A stretch of DNA of 64,000 bases. It comes from Azoarcus olearius (GTDB taxonomy: Bacteria > Pseudomonadota > Gammaproteobacteria > Burkholderiales > Rhodocyclaceae). The position numbers were made by a program, and so were the translations under genes. Position 1 is the stretch's first letter, and each line of letters opens with the position of its first letter. This document shows positions 32,688-41,782 of the stretch, piece after piece. The stretch spans positions 1,798,001 through 1,862,000 of the forward strand of contig NZ_CP016210.1 of assembly GCF_001682385.1 (NCBI RefSeq), in the 5' to 3' direction. A model generated the notes under the pieces. The model saw only the letters and a list, made by a program, of their open reading frames with translations. It made no database searches and had not been told where the DNA came from.

Positions 32688-33115
32688 CGGCAGCGGTGTG
32701 CGTGGCCTTGCTCGAGTGGCCGGCGGCGGAGGCCGCGGTGATGCCGCTTCGGGAAGCGGTTTTCGTGGTCGAGCAGGGCGTTCCGCTGGAGCTGGAGCGC
32801 GATGCTTTCGACCCGGTTTGCGTGCACGCGCTGGTAAGGACTGAGCAGGGGGAGGTCATCGCCACCGGTCGCCTGCTGCCGGATGGGCACATCGGACGGA
32901 TGGCGGTGGCACAGGCCTGGCGCGGGCGTGGCGTCGGTGGCGCGGTGCTCGAGGCGCTGGTCGCGGCGGCGCGCGAACGCGGGTTTGCCGAAGTCGTCCT
33001 CAACGCGCAGATCACGGCGATGCCGTTCTACGAGCGGCACGGCTTCGCGGGCTTTGGTGAACGCTTCATGGACGCCGGGATTCCGCATCGGGCGATGCGT
33101 CGTTCGCTCGGATAA
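32684..33115 (+). CDS. GNAT family N-acetyltransferase
   Basis: A 143-residue GNAT-fold protein. The acetyl-CoA binding motif is RMAVAQAWRGRGVGGAVLEAL near residues 70-88, followed by the motif B region NAQITAMPFYERHGFAGFGERF, resembling the ElaA/YjcF branch. It overlaps the preceding gene by 4 bp (ATGA), so it belongs to the tadA operon. Substrate unknown. Confidence 0.85.
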   Translation: MTAAVCVALLEWPAAEAAVMPLREAVFVVEQGVPLELERDAFDPVCVHALVRTEQGEVIATGRLLPDGHIGRMAVAQAWRGRGVGGAVLEALVAAARERGFAEVVLNAQITAMPFYERHGFAGFGERFMDAGIPHRAMRRSLG

Positions 33116-33126
33116 AGGGCGTCGCG

Positions 33127-33894
33127 CTAGCAGACTGAGGGGCGAAAGCGGTGGGTGACGCTGGCGCCGGATTCGCCGGCGGCATTCCAGCTCCACTCGG
33201 TAAGGCAATGCTCGCCGCTGGCATCCACTGTCAGCAGCGTGGAGCAACGGGTGCCGTAGCCGGGTGCCTGCACGAAGGCTGGCGACAGCCAGCGCTCCCA
33301 CTCCAGCCCGACACCGGTTGCCGGCAGGTCGGCATCGTCGGCAACGGTCGTGTCCCGCAGTAAGGCGAGAAAGGCGCCCTCGTCCGGCAGGGTGGCCAGC
33401 GCTGCGCCAAATGCCGCGCGCGCGCGCTTTACCTTGGGCCAGTCCGAATCGAGCAAGTGGTTGGAGAGCCCGTAGATGCCCGGTGGGAGTTCCTGCACCG
33501 CGCCGGTCGTGCTTTCTAGGATGCCCAGGGTGTTCCCGTCACCCACAAGCAGGTTGAAGGGGACGTAGTCGGCGCTGCGGGCGCCGATTTCGTGCAGCAC
33601 ATCCAGCGCCGGACGATCGCTTTCCAGCGCATCGCGTACCAGCATGCCGCGCGAGGGCGCGCCGGGGCGCCGACGCGCCGGGTCGCGGTAATTGGTGAGG
33701 GCGGCGAAGCGTCCGCGGCGCGAAACGCCCATCCAGGTGCCGCCGGCTTCCAGGTCGCGCCCCGCCAGCAGGCCGGGGCGATCCGCCCACCAGTGGGCCG
33801 CGGCCGCCGGGCGGTCGTGGAATTCGTCGCGATTGGCAGCGACGACCAGCGGAAAATCCGCCCGCGCCTGCCAGCCGAACAGGATCAGGCACAT
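33127..33894 (-). CDS. NRDE (TANGO2-like) family protein
   Basis: A 255-residue protein starting MCLILFGW with an N-terminal Cys2. The family-naming Asn-Arg-Asp-Glu motif is at residues 21-24 (AANRDEFHDRP). GGTWMGVSRRGRFAALTNYRDP and GIYGLSNHLLDSDWPKV are further signatures. Homologues in eukaryotes (TANGO2) affect haem and lipid handling; the bacterial function is not established. It overlaps the upstream DUF4936 gene by 10 bp, so the two are co-translated. Confidence 0.9.
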   Translation of the reverse strand: MCLILFGWQARADFPLVVAANRDEFHDRPAAAAHWWADRPGLLAGRDLEAGGTWMGVSRRGRFAALTNYRDPARRRPGAPSRGMLVRDALESDRPALDVLHEIGARSADYVPFNLLVGDGNTLGILESTTGAVQELPPGIYGLSNHLLDSDWPKVKRARAAFGAALATLPDEGAFLALLRDTTVADDADLPATGVGLEWERWLSPAFVQAPGYGTRCSTLLTVDASGEHCLTEWSWNAAGESGASVTHRFRPSVC

Positions 33895-34202
33895 TCGATG
33901 AAGCGTTCGATATGGCGCACGGTGCCCTCGGCGAGGTGACTGTCGAGCGCCGCCGCGTTTACGGCGGCGCCGAGCGCGGCTTCGAACCGGGTGGGGTCGG
34001 CCACGTCGGCATAGACCTCCATCCAGGTCGCCGGCTCGTTCAACCGCGTCAGCAGGCGGCCGCGCACGCCATGGGTGCGTTCCAGTTCCGCCTGCATGGC
34101 GCGCACCGCCGCCTGGGCAACCTCGGCGTCCAGTTCTTCGCGCACCCGGTAGTAGATGAAGTACTGGACGGTCGTGGACAGGCTGGCGGTGCCATCGCTC
34201 AT
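33885..34202 (-). CDS. DUF4936 family protein
   Basis: A 105-residue soluble protein beginning MSDGTASLSTTVQYFIYYRV. The fold looks like a ferredoxin-type dimeric barrel (YFIYYRV...WMEVYADV). DUF4936 proteins occur mainly in betaproteobacteria and have no assigned role. The longer open frame upstream overlaps ygfZ and is rejected. It lies 13 bp after ygfZ and overlaps the NRDE gene, so ygfZ, DUF4936 and NRDE look like one operon. Confidence 0.75.
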   Translation of the reverse strand: MSDGTASLSTTVQYFIYYRVREELDAEVAQAAVRAMQAELERTHGVRGRLLTRLNEPATWMEVYADVADPTRFEAALGAAVNAAALDSHLAEGTVRHIERFIECA

Positions 34203-34215
34203 GGCGTCTCCTGGA

Positions 34216-35244
34216 TCAGGGCAGCGGGTAGGGCAGGTCGAGGACGCGCACCGGCGCTCCCGCCGGGCTTCCGTAGCGCAGCTGGCCGCCTTCGACGCTG
34301 GTGTTCTGCAGTACCGCCAGGGCCTCGTAGCCGCCTTCGGGCGACGGCGCCACGTTGACCACCTTGCCGGCGGACTGCTCGCCGAAGTCGGGCGCATACA
34401 GGTCGCTGCCAGGCGTGGGCACGCTGTCGGCATCGAGCGCCACGCGATAGAGGCGCTTCTTGACGGTGCCGAGGTACTGCGTGCGGGCCACGATCTCCTG
34501 CCCGGGGTAGCAGCCCTTCTTGAAATTGACGCCGCCGATGAGGTCGTAATTCAGCATCTGGGCGACGAATTCTTCCTGGGTCGGCGCGGTGATCAGCGGC
34601 ACGCCCGCGCGGATCATCGCCAGTTGCCAGGCGGCGGTGCCGGCCTTGTGGGCGCCGGCCGCGACAAGGGCGGTAAACACGCTGCTCGCTGCCGCGCTGT
34701 CGATCGCAAGGACAAAGGCCTGTTCGCCCACGCGCACGACACGGCCTGCCGCGGCGGACGCCTGCTGCATGGGCGCCGCCGGCACCGGCAACCCGGCACC
34801 CTGGAGCACGGCGGCCGCGTCGCCGCCGGCCACGCCGATCAGCACCGTGGTTTCACCGGCGTCGTTCAGCTTGACCTTGCTGCGCAGCACATACATCGAC
34901 AGCTTCTTCAGCATCGCCGGCAGAATGTCCGCAGCCATGACGAGTGCATGGCCTTCGGCCTCCGGCCACAGGAGCAGGCTGGCCAGCATGCGGCCCTTCG
35001 GGCTGTTGAAGCTGCTCCACTGCGCGCCGTCGGCGGGCAGCTTGGCGACGTCGTTGGAGAAAAGGTTGTGCAGGAAGGTCGTCGAGTCGGGGCCGACGCT
35101 GCGGATCAGCCCCAGGTGCAACAGCGGAACGACGACGGTACCCCGCTCAAGCGCGGCGGCATCGGATCGGGCGTCCGCAAAACTCACGGACAGGGTGTCG
35201 AGCTTGGCGCCTTCCAGCGCGAGGTGATCGGTCCAGGCGGTCAT
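34216..35244 (-). CDS. ygfZ: YgfZ, folate-binding Fe-S cluster maintenance protein
   Basis: A 342-residue GcvT-fold protein. YgfZ uses tetrahydrofolate and supports repair or assembly of certain iron-sulfur enzymes such as MiaB. The signature KGCYPGQE is present at residues 243-250, including the essential cysteine, followed by IVARTQYLGTVKKRLYR. The start MTAWTDHLAL at 35244 is chosen; the 29 extra upstream codons lack family similarity and lie in the divergent promoter region facing mltG. Confidence 0.93.
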   Translation of the reverse strand: MTAWTDHLALEGAKLDTLSVSFADARSDAAALERGTVVVPLLHLGLIRSVGPDSTTFLHNLFSNDVAKLPADGAQWSSFNSPKGRMLASLLLWPEAEGHALVMAADILPAMLKKLSMYVLRSKVKLNDAGETTVLIGVAGGDAAAVLQGAGLPVPAAPMQQASAAAGRVVRVGEQAFVLAIDSAAASSVFTALVAAGAHKAGTAAWQLAMIRAGVPLITAPTQEEFVAQMLNYDLIGGVNFKKGCYPGQEIVARTQYLGTVKKRLYRVALDADSVPTPGSDLYAPDFGEQSAGKVVNVAPSPEGGYEALAVLQNTSVEGGQLRYGSPAGAPVRVLDLPYPLP

Positions 35245-35474
35245 GTCGGATTCTGCACAAAGGTTGAGGGAAGGGGCGGCGACACGCGGGACGCACAGCG
35301 CCCGCCGGCGTCCGCGGCGGCACTGGAGCAATGAAGTATTATAGGGCCCCGCGAACGACGGGAAACGGCTTCACCCATGTCGCGCCTGCTGTAAAAGCAG
35401 GAAGCATGCCCTTGATGAGGGTGTCGCGCTGCTCATTCAAACCGCTGCCCGGGCGGCAGCCTTTCATCCTGCGC

Positions 35475-36479
35475 ATGAAACGTCTCTTGATTCGTCTTGC
35501 CGCTCTGTTCGGCGTGATCCTGCTGTCGACGATCGGCGCGCTCACCTGGTACGCCGGGCGTCCCTTGACGCTGCAGCAGCCGGTGGTCGATTTCACCGTG
35601 CAACGCGGATTCACCATGCGTCAGGCCGCCGCGGCCATCGCCCGCGCGGGTGTCGACGTCCAGCCCGACCTGCTCTACTGGATCGCGCGCCTAGGCGGCA
35701 AGGCGGCCTTGATCAAGGCCGGCAGCTACGAGGTTCACGCCGGTGTCACGCCGTGGCAGCTGGTGCTCAAGCTCTCCGCCGGCGATGTCTCGCAGGGCGA
35801 AGTGCTGTTCGTCGAGGGCTGGAATTTCCGCCAGGTGCGCGAGGCGCTGGAAAACCATCCCTATCTGCAGCCGGACACGCGCGGGCTCTCCGAGGAGGAG
35901 ATCATGCGGCGCATCGGCGCCGGCGAGTCGCGCGCCGAAGGCCTGTTCTTTCCCGATACCTATCTGTTCGACAAGCAGTCGAGCGCGCTTGCCGTGCTGC
36001 GCCGCGCCTACGTCGCCATGCAGCAACGGCTGGCGGCAGCTTGGGAGAGCCGTGATCCTGCGCTGCCGCTCGCGTCGCCCTACGAATTGCTCGTGCTCGC
36101 ATCCATCGTCGAGAAAGAGACGGGGCGGGCGGAGGATCGCGGCCTGATCGCATCGGTGTTTGCCAATCGCCTGCGCATCGGCATGCGGCTGCAGACCGAT
36201 CCCACGGTGATCTATGGCCTGGGGACCGCCTTCGATGGGCGGTTGCGCCGGCGCGACCTGGACACCGACCATCCGTGGAATACGTACACGCGCGCCGGCC
36301 TTCCGCCCACGCCCATCGCGATTCCGGGCCGCGACTCCCTGCAGGCGGCGGTGCGGCCGGCCAAGACCGACTATCTCTATTTCGTCTCGCGCGGCGATGG
36401 CACCAGCGTCTTCTCGCGCACGCTCGAAGACCACAATCGCGCGGTCGATCGTTACCAGCGCAACGGCAAAGGAAGCTGA
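35475..36479 (+). CDS. mltG: MltG, endolytic murein transglycosylase
   Basis: A 334-residue membrane-anchored YceG-family enzyme that cleaves nascent peptidoglycan strands and is proposed to end glycan polymerisation. One N-terminal helix (about 5-26) is followed by a LysM-like region ([18 protein letters not shown]) and the catalytic domain with SIVEKETG, where Glu213 is the likely catalytic acid. The C-terminal [19 protein letters not shown] is also conserved. The start at 35475 begins the membrane helix; 48 upstream codons are excluded. First gene of a six-gene run. Confidence 0.95.
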   Translation: MKRLLIRLAALFGVILLSTIGALTWYAGRPLTLQQPVVDFTVQRGFTMRQAAAAIARAGVDVQPDLLYWIARLGGKAALIKAGSYEVHAGVTPWQLVLKLSAGDVSQGEVLFVEGWNFRQVREALENHPYLQPDTRGLSEEEIMRRIGAGESRAEGLFFPDTYLFDKQSSALAVLRRAYVAMQQRLAAAWESRDPALPLASPYELLVLASIVEKETGRAEDRGLIASVFANRLRIGMRLQTDPTVIYGLGTAFDGRLRRRDLDTDHPWNTYTRAGLPPTPIAIPGRDSLQAAVRPAKTDYLYFVSRGDGTSVFSRTLEDHNRAVDRYQRNGKGS

Positions 36480-36484
36480 ACGAC

Positions 36485-37105
36485 ATGCAGCACGGGCGTT
36501 TCATCACTTTCGAGGGCATCGACGGCGCCGGCAAGAGCAGCCAGATCGCAGCCGTCGTAGACATCCTGCGCGCGCGCGGTTGCACGGTGGAGCAATCGCG
36601 CGAGCCCGGCGGCACGCCGCTCGGCGAGCGTCTGCGCGAGTTGCTGTTGCATGAGCCGATGAACCTGGAAACCGAAGCCTTGCTGATGTTCGCCGCACGC
36701 CGCGAACATCTTGCCGCGCGCATCGTGCCCGCGCTGCAGGCCGGAAACTGGGTGGTGTGCGACCGCTTTTCCGACGCCACCTATGCCTATCAGGTCGGCG
36801 GGCGCGGGCTCGCGCGGGCGAAGTTCGACGCGCTCGAAGCCTGGGTCCATCCCGGCCTTCAACCCGATCTGACGCTGGTTTTCGACTTGCCGCCGGAGAT
36901 CGCCGCCGCGCGCGTGGTGTCGAGCGGCGCGCAGCCGGACCGCTTCGAACGCGAACAGCGCGACTTCTTCGAGCGCGTGCGCAACGCCTATCTCGAGCGC
37001 GCGCAGGCAGCGCCCCAGCGCATCCGCGTGATCGACGCCAACCGCCCGCCGGAAGTGATCCGCGCCGAGATCGAGCAACTCGTGGTGGAGCGCTGGTTCG
37101 CATGA
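36485..37105 (+). CDS. tmk: Tmk, thymidylate kinase
   Basis: A 206-residue enzyme phosphorylating dTMP to dTDP. The P-loop [12 protein letters not shown] is at residues 9-20. [17 protein letters not shown] near 39 and the [17 protein letters not shown] segment near 92 are canonical. It starts 5 bp after mltG, and its TGA overlaps the holB ATG (ATGA). The mltG-tmk-holB-pilZ-tatD order is widely conserved in proteobacteria. Confidence 0.97.
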   Translation: MQHGRFITFEGIDGAGKSSQIAAVVDILRARGCTVEQSREPGGTPLGERLRELLLHEPMNLETEALLMFAARREHLAARIVPALQAGNWVVCDRFSDATYAYQVGGRGLARAKFDALEAWVHPGLQPDLTLVFDLPPEIAAARVVSSGAQPDRFEREQRDFFERVRNAYLERAQAAPQRIRVIDANRPPEVIRAEIEQLVVERWFA

Positions 37106-38151
37106 TCCATCCGTGGCTGCAGCCGGTCTGGTCGCGTCTGGTCGCGCTCGAAGGGCGCTTGCCGCACGCGCTGCTGTTCATCGGCCCGGCCGGCCTGGGC
37201 AAGCGTGATCTGGCCGAGATGCTGGCTGCGCGCCTGCTGTGCGACAGCCCGGCGGCCGACGGTGCCGCCTGCGGCCGTTGCGCCGCCTGTGCCTGGCGGC
37301 TGGCAGGCAATCACCCGGACTTCTATCACCTGGTGCCGGCGGCGGACGCCGAGAAGGAAGCTGCCGCCGAAGGCGGCGACGGCGAGGGCGGGACGACCAA
37401 GGCCAAGTCGGCGCAGATCGTGATCGAACAGATCCGTGACCTGCAGGAGGCGCTGACGGTAACCGGCCACCACAGCGCGCGCCGGGTGGTCGTCGTCGAC
37501 CCTGCCGAGGCGATGAACGTATTCACCGCCAATGCGCTGCTCAAGCTGTTGGAGGAACCGCCCGCGGGCTGCACCTTCGTGCTGGTGTCCTCGGCACCGC
37601 GCCGCCTGCTGCCCACGCTGCGCAGCCGCTGCCAGCAGTGGTCGTTTTCCCGCCCGTCGTCCGGGCAACTGGCGCAATGGCAGGGGCACGCCGGCGCCGC
37701 AAGCGCGCTGCTCGATGTCGTGGGCGGCATGCCCCTGGCCGCGGTCCGGTTGCAGGAGGCGGGCGGCGACGCGCTGCTCGCACGCTTCGTGCGCGAGTTG
37801 GGCGAGCTGCCGGCGGCCGACCCCTTGCAGCTTGCCGGCCGCTGGGAAGCGTGGCTGAAGTCCAAGGAGGCGATCGCGGCCGGTTTCGGTCTGCCACAGC
37901 TGATCGACTGGATGCAGCGCTGGGTGGCCGATCTGGCGGCGCTCCGGCTGGGCGGCCGGGTACGTTTCTTCTCCGCCCAGCAGGCTGCGCTCGCCGCGCT
38001 GTGCGAGCGCAGCAGCGTGGCCGCGATAACCAACTGCTACAATGAATTCGCCCAGATCCGCCGCGTTGCCCAGCATCCATTGAACATGCGGCTGGTGCTC
38101 GAAGACATGCTGTTGCGCTATGCGCGCGCCCTTTCCGGAGCCAGAGGATGA
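37102..38151 (+). CDS. holB: HolB, DNA polymerase III delta' subunit
   Basis: A 349-residue clamp-loader subunit. A P-loop-like [12 protein letters not shown] is near residue 28, a zinc-binding set CGRCAACAW is near 57-65, and [23 protein letters not shown] is near 132. The SRC motif appears as LRSRCQQW near 175. A Gly/Glu-rich insert (about 80-100) between the zinc module and the next strand is slightly unusual. It overlaps tmk and pilZ by 4 bp each. Confidence 0.95.
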   Translation: MIHPWLQPVWSRLVALEGRLPHALLFIGPAGLGKRDLAEMLAARLLCDSPAADGAACGRCAACAWRLAGNHPDFYHLVPAADAEKEAAAEGGDGEGGTTKAKSAQIVIEQIRDLQEALTVTGHHSARRVVVVDPAEAMNVFTANALLKLLEEPPAGCTFVLVSSAPRRLLPTLRSRCQQWSFSRPSSGQLAQWQGHAGAASALLDVVGGMPLAAVRLQEAGGDALLARFVRELGELPAADPLQLAGRWEAWLKSKEAIAAGFGLPQLIDWMQRWVADLAALRLGGRVRFFSAQQAALAALCERSSVAAITNCYNEFAQIRRVAQHPLNMRLVLEDMLLRYARALSGARG

Positions 38152-38519
38152 GCGAACCCGCCGCACCCAGACCGCAGGTGGCGCGCCCCAGCGTGCTGTC
38201 GCTGAACATCAATTCAAAGTCGGCGTTGTATGCGGCCTACATGCCCTTTCTGGTCAATGGCGGCATCTTCGTGCCAACCCCCAAGACCTACAGCCTCGGC
38301 GATGAAGTCTTCATGCTGCTGCAGCTGATGGATGACCCGACCAAGCATCCCGTGGCGGGGTCGGTGGTGTGGGCCACGCCGCACGGCGCCCAGGGCGGCA
38401 AGACCCAGGGCATCGGCGTGCATTTTTCCGAGGACGAATCGGGCAAGGCCTTGCGTCACCGCATCGAGCAGATCCTCGCCGGCCATCTCGGCTCCAATCG
38501 CCCCACCCACACGCTCTGA
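38148..38519 (+). CDS. pilZ: PilZ domain protein (type IV pilus PilZ-like)
   Basis: A 123-residue single PilZ domain protein between holB and tatD, the same place as pilZ in Pseudomonas. It keeps LVNGGIFVPTPKTYSLGDEVFMLLQL and GIGVHFSED. It lacks the RxxxR and D/NxSxxG residues needed to bind c-di-GMP, as in the original PilZ, which instead acts with PilF/FimX in pilus assembly. Translationally coupled to holB. Confidence 0.92.
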   Translation: MSEPAAPRPQVARPSVLSLNINSKSALYAAYMPFLVNGGIFVPTPKTYSLGDEVFMLLQLMDDPTKHPVAGSVVWATPHGAQGGKTQGIGVHFSEDESGKALRHRIEQILAGHLGSNRPTHTL

Positions 38520-38544
38520 CCCGCGCCCGGCGCGCTGCTCCACG

Positions 38545-39315
38545 ATGTACGTCGATTCCCACTGTCATCTCGATTTTCCCGACCTGATCGCGCGCGAGGA
38601 CGAAGTGCTCGCCGCCATGGCGGCCAACGACGTGCGCCACGCGCTGTGCGTCAGCGTCAAGCTCGAGGATTTTCCGCGTGTTCTCGCCGTGGCCGAACGC
38701 CATCCCGGCCTGTGGGCTTCGGTGGGCGTGCATCCGGACAACGCCGACTGCGAAGAGCCCGATGTCGCGCGGCTGACCGCACTGGCGGCGCATCCGCGGG
38801 TGGTTGCCATTGGCGAGACCGGGCTGGATTACTACTGGCACAAGGACGCGCCGGAATGGCAGCGGGCACGCTTTCGCACCCACATCCGCGCCGCGCGCGC
38901 CTGTGGCAAGCCGCTGATCGTCCACACCCGTAACGCCGCCGCCGACACCCTGCGGCTGATGAACGAGGAAGATGCCGGCGCCGCCGGCGGTGTCATGCAC
39001 TGTTTCACCGAAACCCGCGAGGTGGCTGAGGCCGCGCTGGACCTCGGCTTCTACATCTCCTTTTCCGGCATCGTCACCTTCCGCAATGCGGCCGCGCTCA
39101 AGGAGGTCGCCACCCTGGTGCCGCTCGACCGTCTGCTGATCGAGACCGATTCGCCCTATCTGGCGCCGGTGCCGCACCGCGGCCACACCAACGAGCCGGC
39201 CTGGGTGGTGCATGTGGCGGAGGAGATCGCCCGCCTGCGCGGCGAGCCGCTCAGCCGTATCGCGGAAGCCACCACCGACAACTTCTTCCGTCTGTTCAGC
39301 CATGCGCACCCCTGA
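38545..39315 (+). CDS. TatD family metal-dependent hydrolase (YcfH-like DNase)
   Basis: A 256-residue amidohydrolase-fold nuclease. Metal ligands are visible: His6 and His8 in DSHCHLD, Glu in GETGLDYYW near 93, His in PLIVHTRNA near 129, MHCFTE near 154, and the terminal Asp in LIETDSPYL near 204. The family members YcfH/TatD are reported 3'-5' exonucleases. The gene sits in the conserved tmk-holB operon. The start at 38545 gives the standard MYVDSHCHLDFP; the last 14 bp overlap the ankyrin gene. Confidence 0.94.
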   Translation: MYVDSHCHLDFPDLIAREDEVLAAMAANDVRHALCVSVKLEDFPRVLAVAERHPGLWASVGVHPDNADCEEPDVARLTALAAHPRVVAIGETGLDYYWHKDAPEWQRARFRTHIRAARACGKPLIVHTRNAAADTLRLMNEEDAGAAGGVMHCFTETREVAEAALDLGFYISFSGIVTFRNAAALKEVATLVPLDRLLIETDSPYLAPVPHRGHTNEPAWVVHVAEEIARLRGEPLSRIAEATTDNFFRLFSHAHP

Positions 39316-39991
39316 TTCCGCACGCCGTTTCATCCTCGTCGCCGCACTCGGTGCCTGTTTGTGCTGGGGCCCGGCACGCGCCGGCAGCTACGATGACGCC
39401 TTGAGTTCCGCGCGCCTGGGCGATACCGCACAACTGCAACGCCTGCTGGAGCGGGGCATCGACCCCAACACGGTGGACGAGCAGGGCAACACGCTGTTGA
39501 TTCTCGCCGCGCGTGAAGGCAACGCGGATACGGTCGAAGCCCTGCTGCGGCACCGGGTGGCGCTGGGCCAGCGCAACCTGGCGGGGGATTCTGCGCTGAT
39601 GCTGGCGGTGCTGCGGGGCTACGACCGGGTTGCCGAGATGCTGATCGCGGCGGGCGCGCCGGTCAGCCACGACGGCTGGTCGCCGCTGCATTACGCCGCC
39701 TTCGAAGGGCGTCTCGAAATCGCCCAGCGCCTGCTTGCCGCGGGGGCCGAGGTCGACGCGCCCGCCCCGAACAAGTCCACGCCCTTGATGCTCGCCGCGC
39801 GCAACGGCCACATCGAGGTGGTTCGCCTGCTGCTGCGCGCGGGCGCCAGCGTCGATGCGCGCAATGATGCCGGGCAGACCGCCGACTCGTGGGCGATGGC
39901 CAACGGCAATACCGACATTGCGGCGCTGATTCGGCAGGAACGGGTGCGCCGTGGTGGCGAAGTACCCACGCTGCGCATCGAAATCCAGTAA
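39302..39991 (+). CDS. Exported ankyrin-repeat protein
   Basis: A 229-residue protein. An N-terminal signal peptide (about 1-27, ending GPARA) is followed by about five ankyrin repeats (for example GNTLLILAAREGNADTVEALL, GWSPLHYAAFEGRLEIAQRLL, STPLMLAARNGHIEVVRLLL). A short basic tail follows. Its ATG lies inside the tatD end, so it is translationally coupled to the operon. It probably mediates protein contacts in the periplasm; partner unknown. Confidence 0.88.
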   Translation: MRTPDSARRFILVAALGACLCWGPARAGSYDDALSSARLGDTAQLQRLLERGIDPNTVDEQGNTLLILAAREGNADTVEALLRHRVALGQRNLAGDSALMLAVLRGYDRVAEMLIAAGAPVSHDGWSPLHYAAFEGRLEIAQRLLAAGAEVDAPAPNKSTPLMLAARNGHIEVVRLLLRAGASVDARNDAGQTADSWAMANGNTDIAALIRQERVRRGGEVPTLRIEIQ

Positions 39992-39997
39992 GTCGCC

Positions 39998-40831
39998 TCA
40001 GCCGCAGGCGACGATCCAGCCTTCCAGCGGGTCGAAGCCGGCCGGCAACCCGTACAGCGGCGCACCGGCGTGCAAGGCCCACGCGGCCTGCACCAGCGCC
40101 AGCGTCGCGTCCAGACAATCTCCGCTCGCATCGGCCAGCAGTTGGGTCCGCAGCGACGCATCCGCAACGAGCCGCAGGCGCAGCGGATGTCCGCCGGCTT
40201 CGAGCGCCTCCACGATCGTTTGCCGTGCCGCCGCCCGCGCCTCGGTCTGCTTGCGCCGTTCGTCGCTCTTGTACGGAGCGCGCGTGATGCCGCGTGCGAG
40301 CGCGCCGGGATAGGCCTCCATCGCCACCCGCTGCGGGTCCGCGAGGTGCATGCCGGGCAACGTGACGCCCGCGTCGAGCAGGCGTGGCGCGCCTTCGAGG
40401 AACATCAGCCCCACCGGCGGATTGACCAGCTTGAGCGGGCTATGTGACCCGGCCGGACCATCGGCCGCGCGGTGGGCATAGCGGCGGCCGGGCGGCCGGC
40501 TCTCGCGGTAGGCGTCGAGTGCGCTGCGGAAAGCGTCGCGTCCGCTCCGCCGGCAATGTTCCACCAGCGCTGGCCACGCGGTGGGCCAGCCGAGGTCCAG
40601 CACTGCCTCACGCGGCAAGCCGAAGGGGAGATCGAACGCGCCCAGCCAGGGGCCCGGTCGGGTCAGGATGGCTTCGAACGCGCGCCAGTCAGCGCAGCGT
40701 TCGAGGGCGAGCAAGGCCACCTCGTTGCCGACGGCGTGTCCGCGCGCAATCACGATCGGCTTGTGCGCGCGCGGTGCCGACGTGAAGTCCACGCCGTAAA
40801 GCGTCCAGTCTGATGGCGAGCCTGCGCTCAT
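39998..40831 (-). CDS. DUF429 family protein (RNase H-like fold)
   Basis: A 277-residue protein starting MSAGSPSDWTLYGVDFTSAPRAHKPIVIARG, the DUF429 opening with an acidic residue after the first strand (GVDFTSAP). Later segments GAFDLPFGLPRE near 64, KLVNPPVGLMFLEGAPRLL near 133 and SGDCLDATLALVQAAWA near 237 fit the family. DUF429 members are predicted nuclease- or RNase H-like proteins with no proven function. It overlaps the HDAC-like gene by 4 bp and is the last gene of the five-gene unit. Confidence 0.8.
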   Translation of the reverse strand: MSAGSPSDWTLYGVDFTSAPRAHKPIVIARGHAVGNEVALLALERCADWRAFEAILTRPGPWLGAFDLPFGLPREAVLDLGWPTAWPALVEHCRRSGRDAFRSALDAYRESRPPGRRYAHRAADGPAGSHSPLKLVNPPVGLMFLEGAPRLLDAGVTLPGMHLADPQRVAMEAYPGALARGITRAPYKSDERRKQTEARAAARQTIVEALEAGGHPLRLRLVADASLRTQLLADASGDCLDATLALVQAAWALHAGAPLYGLPAGFDPLEGWIVACG

Positions 40832-41745
40832 CGCACGCCGGCTGGGCGGTGGAAAAGGCCTGCGGCGGTGAGGACGGTGCGGTAGTGGATGTCCACCGTA
40901 TCGTCGATCTCGCTGGCGTACCCGCCGGCCATCGCAATGGCGACGGGCAGGCCGCTGGCGTGGCAGCGTGCAAGGACGCGCCGGTCGCGTTCCGCCAGGC
41001 CCTGTTTGCTCAGCGCAAGTCGGCCAAGGCGGTCGCCGGCGTAGGGGTCCGCCCCCGCGAGGTAGATCAGCAGTTGCGGGCGGAACTCGCTGAACACGCG
41101 CTCGAGCGCGTTGTCGAGCGCCGCCAGGTAAGGCTCGTCGCCCGTGTCGTCGGGGAGTTCGACGTCGAGATCGCTGCGCGCCTTGCGGAACGGAAAATTC
41201 TTGGCGCCGTGCAGGCTGCAGGTGAATACCTCGGGTACGCCGGCGAGGATGGCGGCGGTGCCGTCGCCCTGATGCACGTCGCAATCGACAACCGCGACGC
41301 GTTGCACCCGGCCTTCGGCACGCATCGCCAGTGCGGCCACCGCGGCGTCGTTGAACACGCAGAAGCCGGAGCCGAATTCGCGATGGGCGTGGTGGGTGCC
41401 ACCCGCCAGATTGATCCCGCAGCCTTCGTCGAGCGCGCTGCGGCAGGCGGCAAGCGTCGCGCCGGCGGAGCGGCGCGAGCGTTCGACCATGGCTTCCGAC
41501 CACGGAAAGCCGATGCGGCGGATCTCGTCCGCCGCGAGTTCGCCTTGCGCCACGCGTGCCACATAGGCCGGATCGTGGGCGCGGGCGAGTTCGGCGTCGG
41601 TGGCGGCCGCGGGCTCACGCAGGTCGCCGTCGCCAAACACGCCGCTGGCGACGAGCCGCGCCCGCAGCCGGCTGTACTTTTCCATCGGGAAGCGGTGGCC
41701 CGGCGGCAGCGGCAGGACGAAATGGTCGGCGTAGTACAGCTTCAC
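40828..41745 (-). CDS. Histone deacetylase-fold amidohydrolase (acetylpolyamine amidohydrolase/AcuC type)
   Basis: A 305-residue zinc hydrolase of the arginase/deacetylase fold. The charge-relay pair is His118-His119 (GGTHHAHREFGSGFCVFND). Zinc ligands Asp156 and His158 (VVDCDVHQGDGTA) and Asp233 (AGADPYAGDRLG) are all present, so it should be active. Bacterial members remove acetyl or related acyl groups from polyamines, lysines or small amides. It sits 37 bp after the second transglutaminase, suggesting a product or substrate of that operon as its target. Substrate not known. Confidence 0.9.
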   Translation of the reverse strand: MKLYYADHFVLPLPPGHRFPMEKYSRLRARLVASGVFGDGDLREPAAATDAELARAHDPAYVARVAQGELAADEIRRIGFPWSEAMVERSRRSAGATLAACRSALDEGCGINLAGGTHHAHREFGSGFCVFNDAAVAALAMRAEGRVQRVAVVDCDVHQGDGTAAILAGVPEVFTCSLHGAKNFPFRKARSDLDVELPDDTGDEPYLAALDNALERVFSEFRPQLLIYLAGADPYAGDRLGRLALSKQGLAERDRRVLARCHASGLPVAIAMAGGYASEIDDTVDIHYRTVLTAAGLFHRPAGVR

Positions 41746-41782
41746 GAATGCAGCCCGGAGGGCGGCCGGCGTGCCGGCCGCG

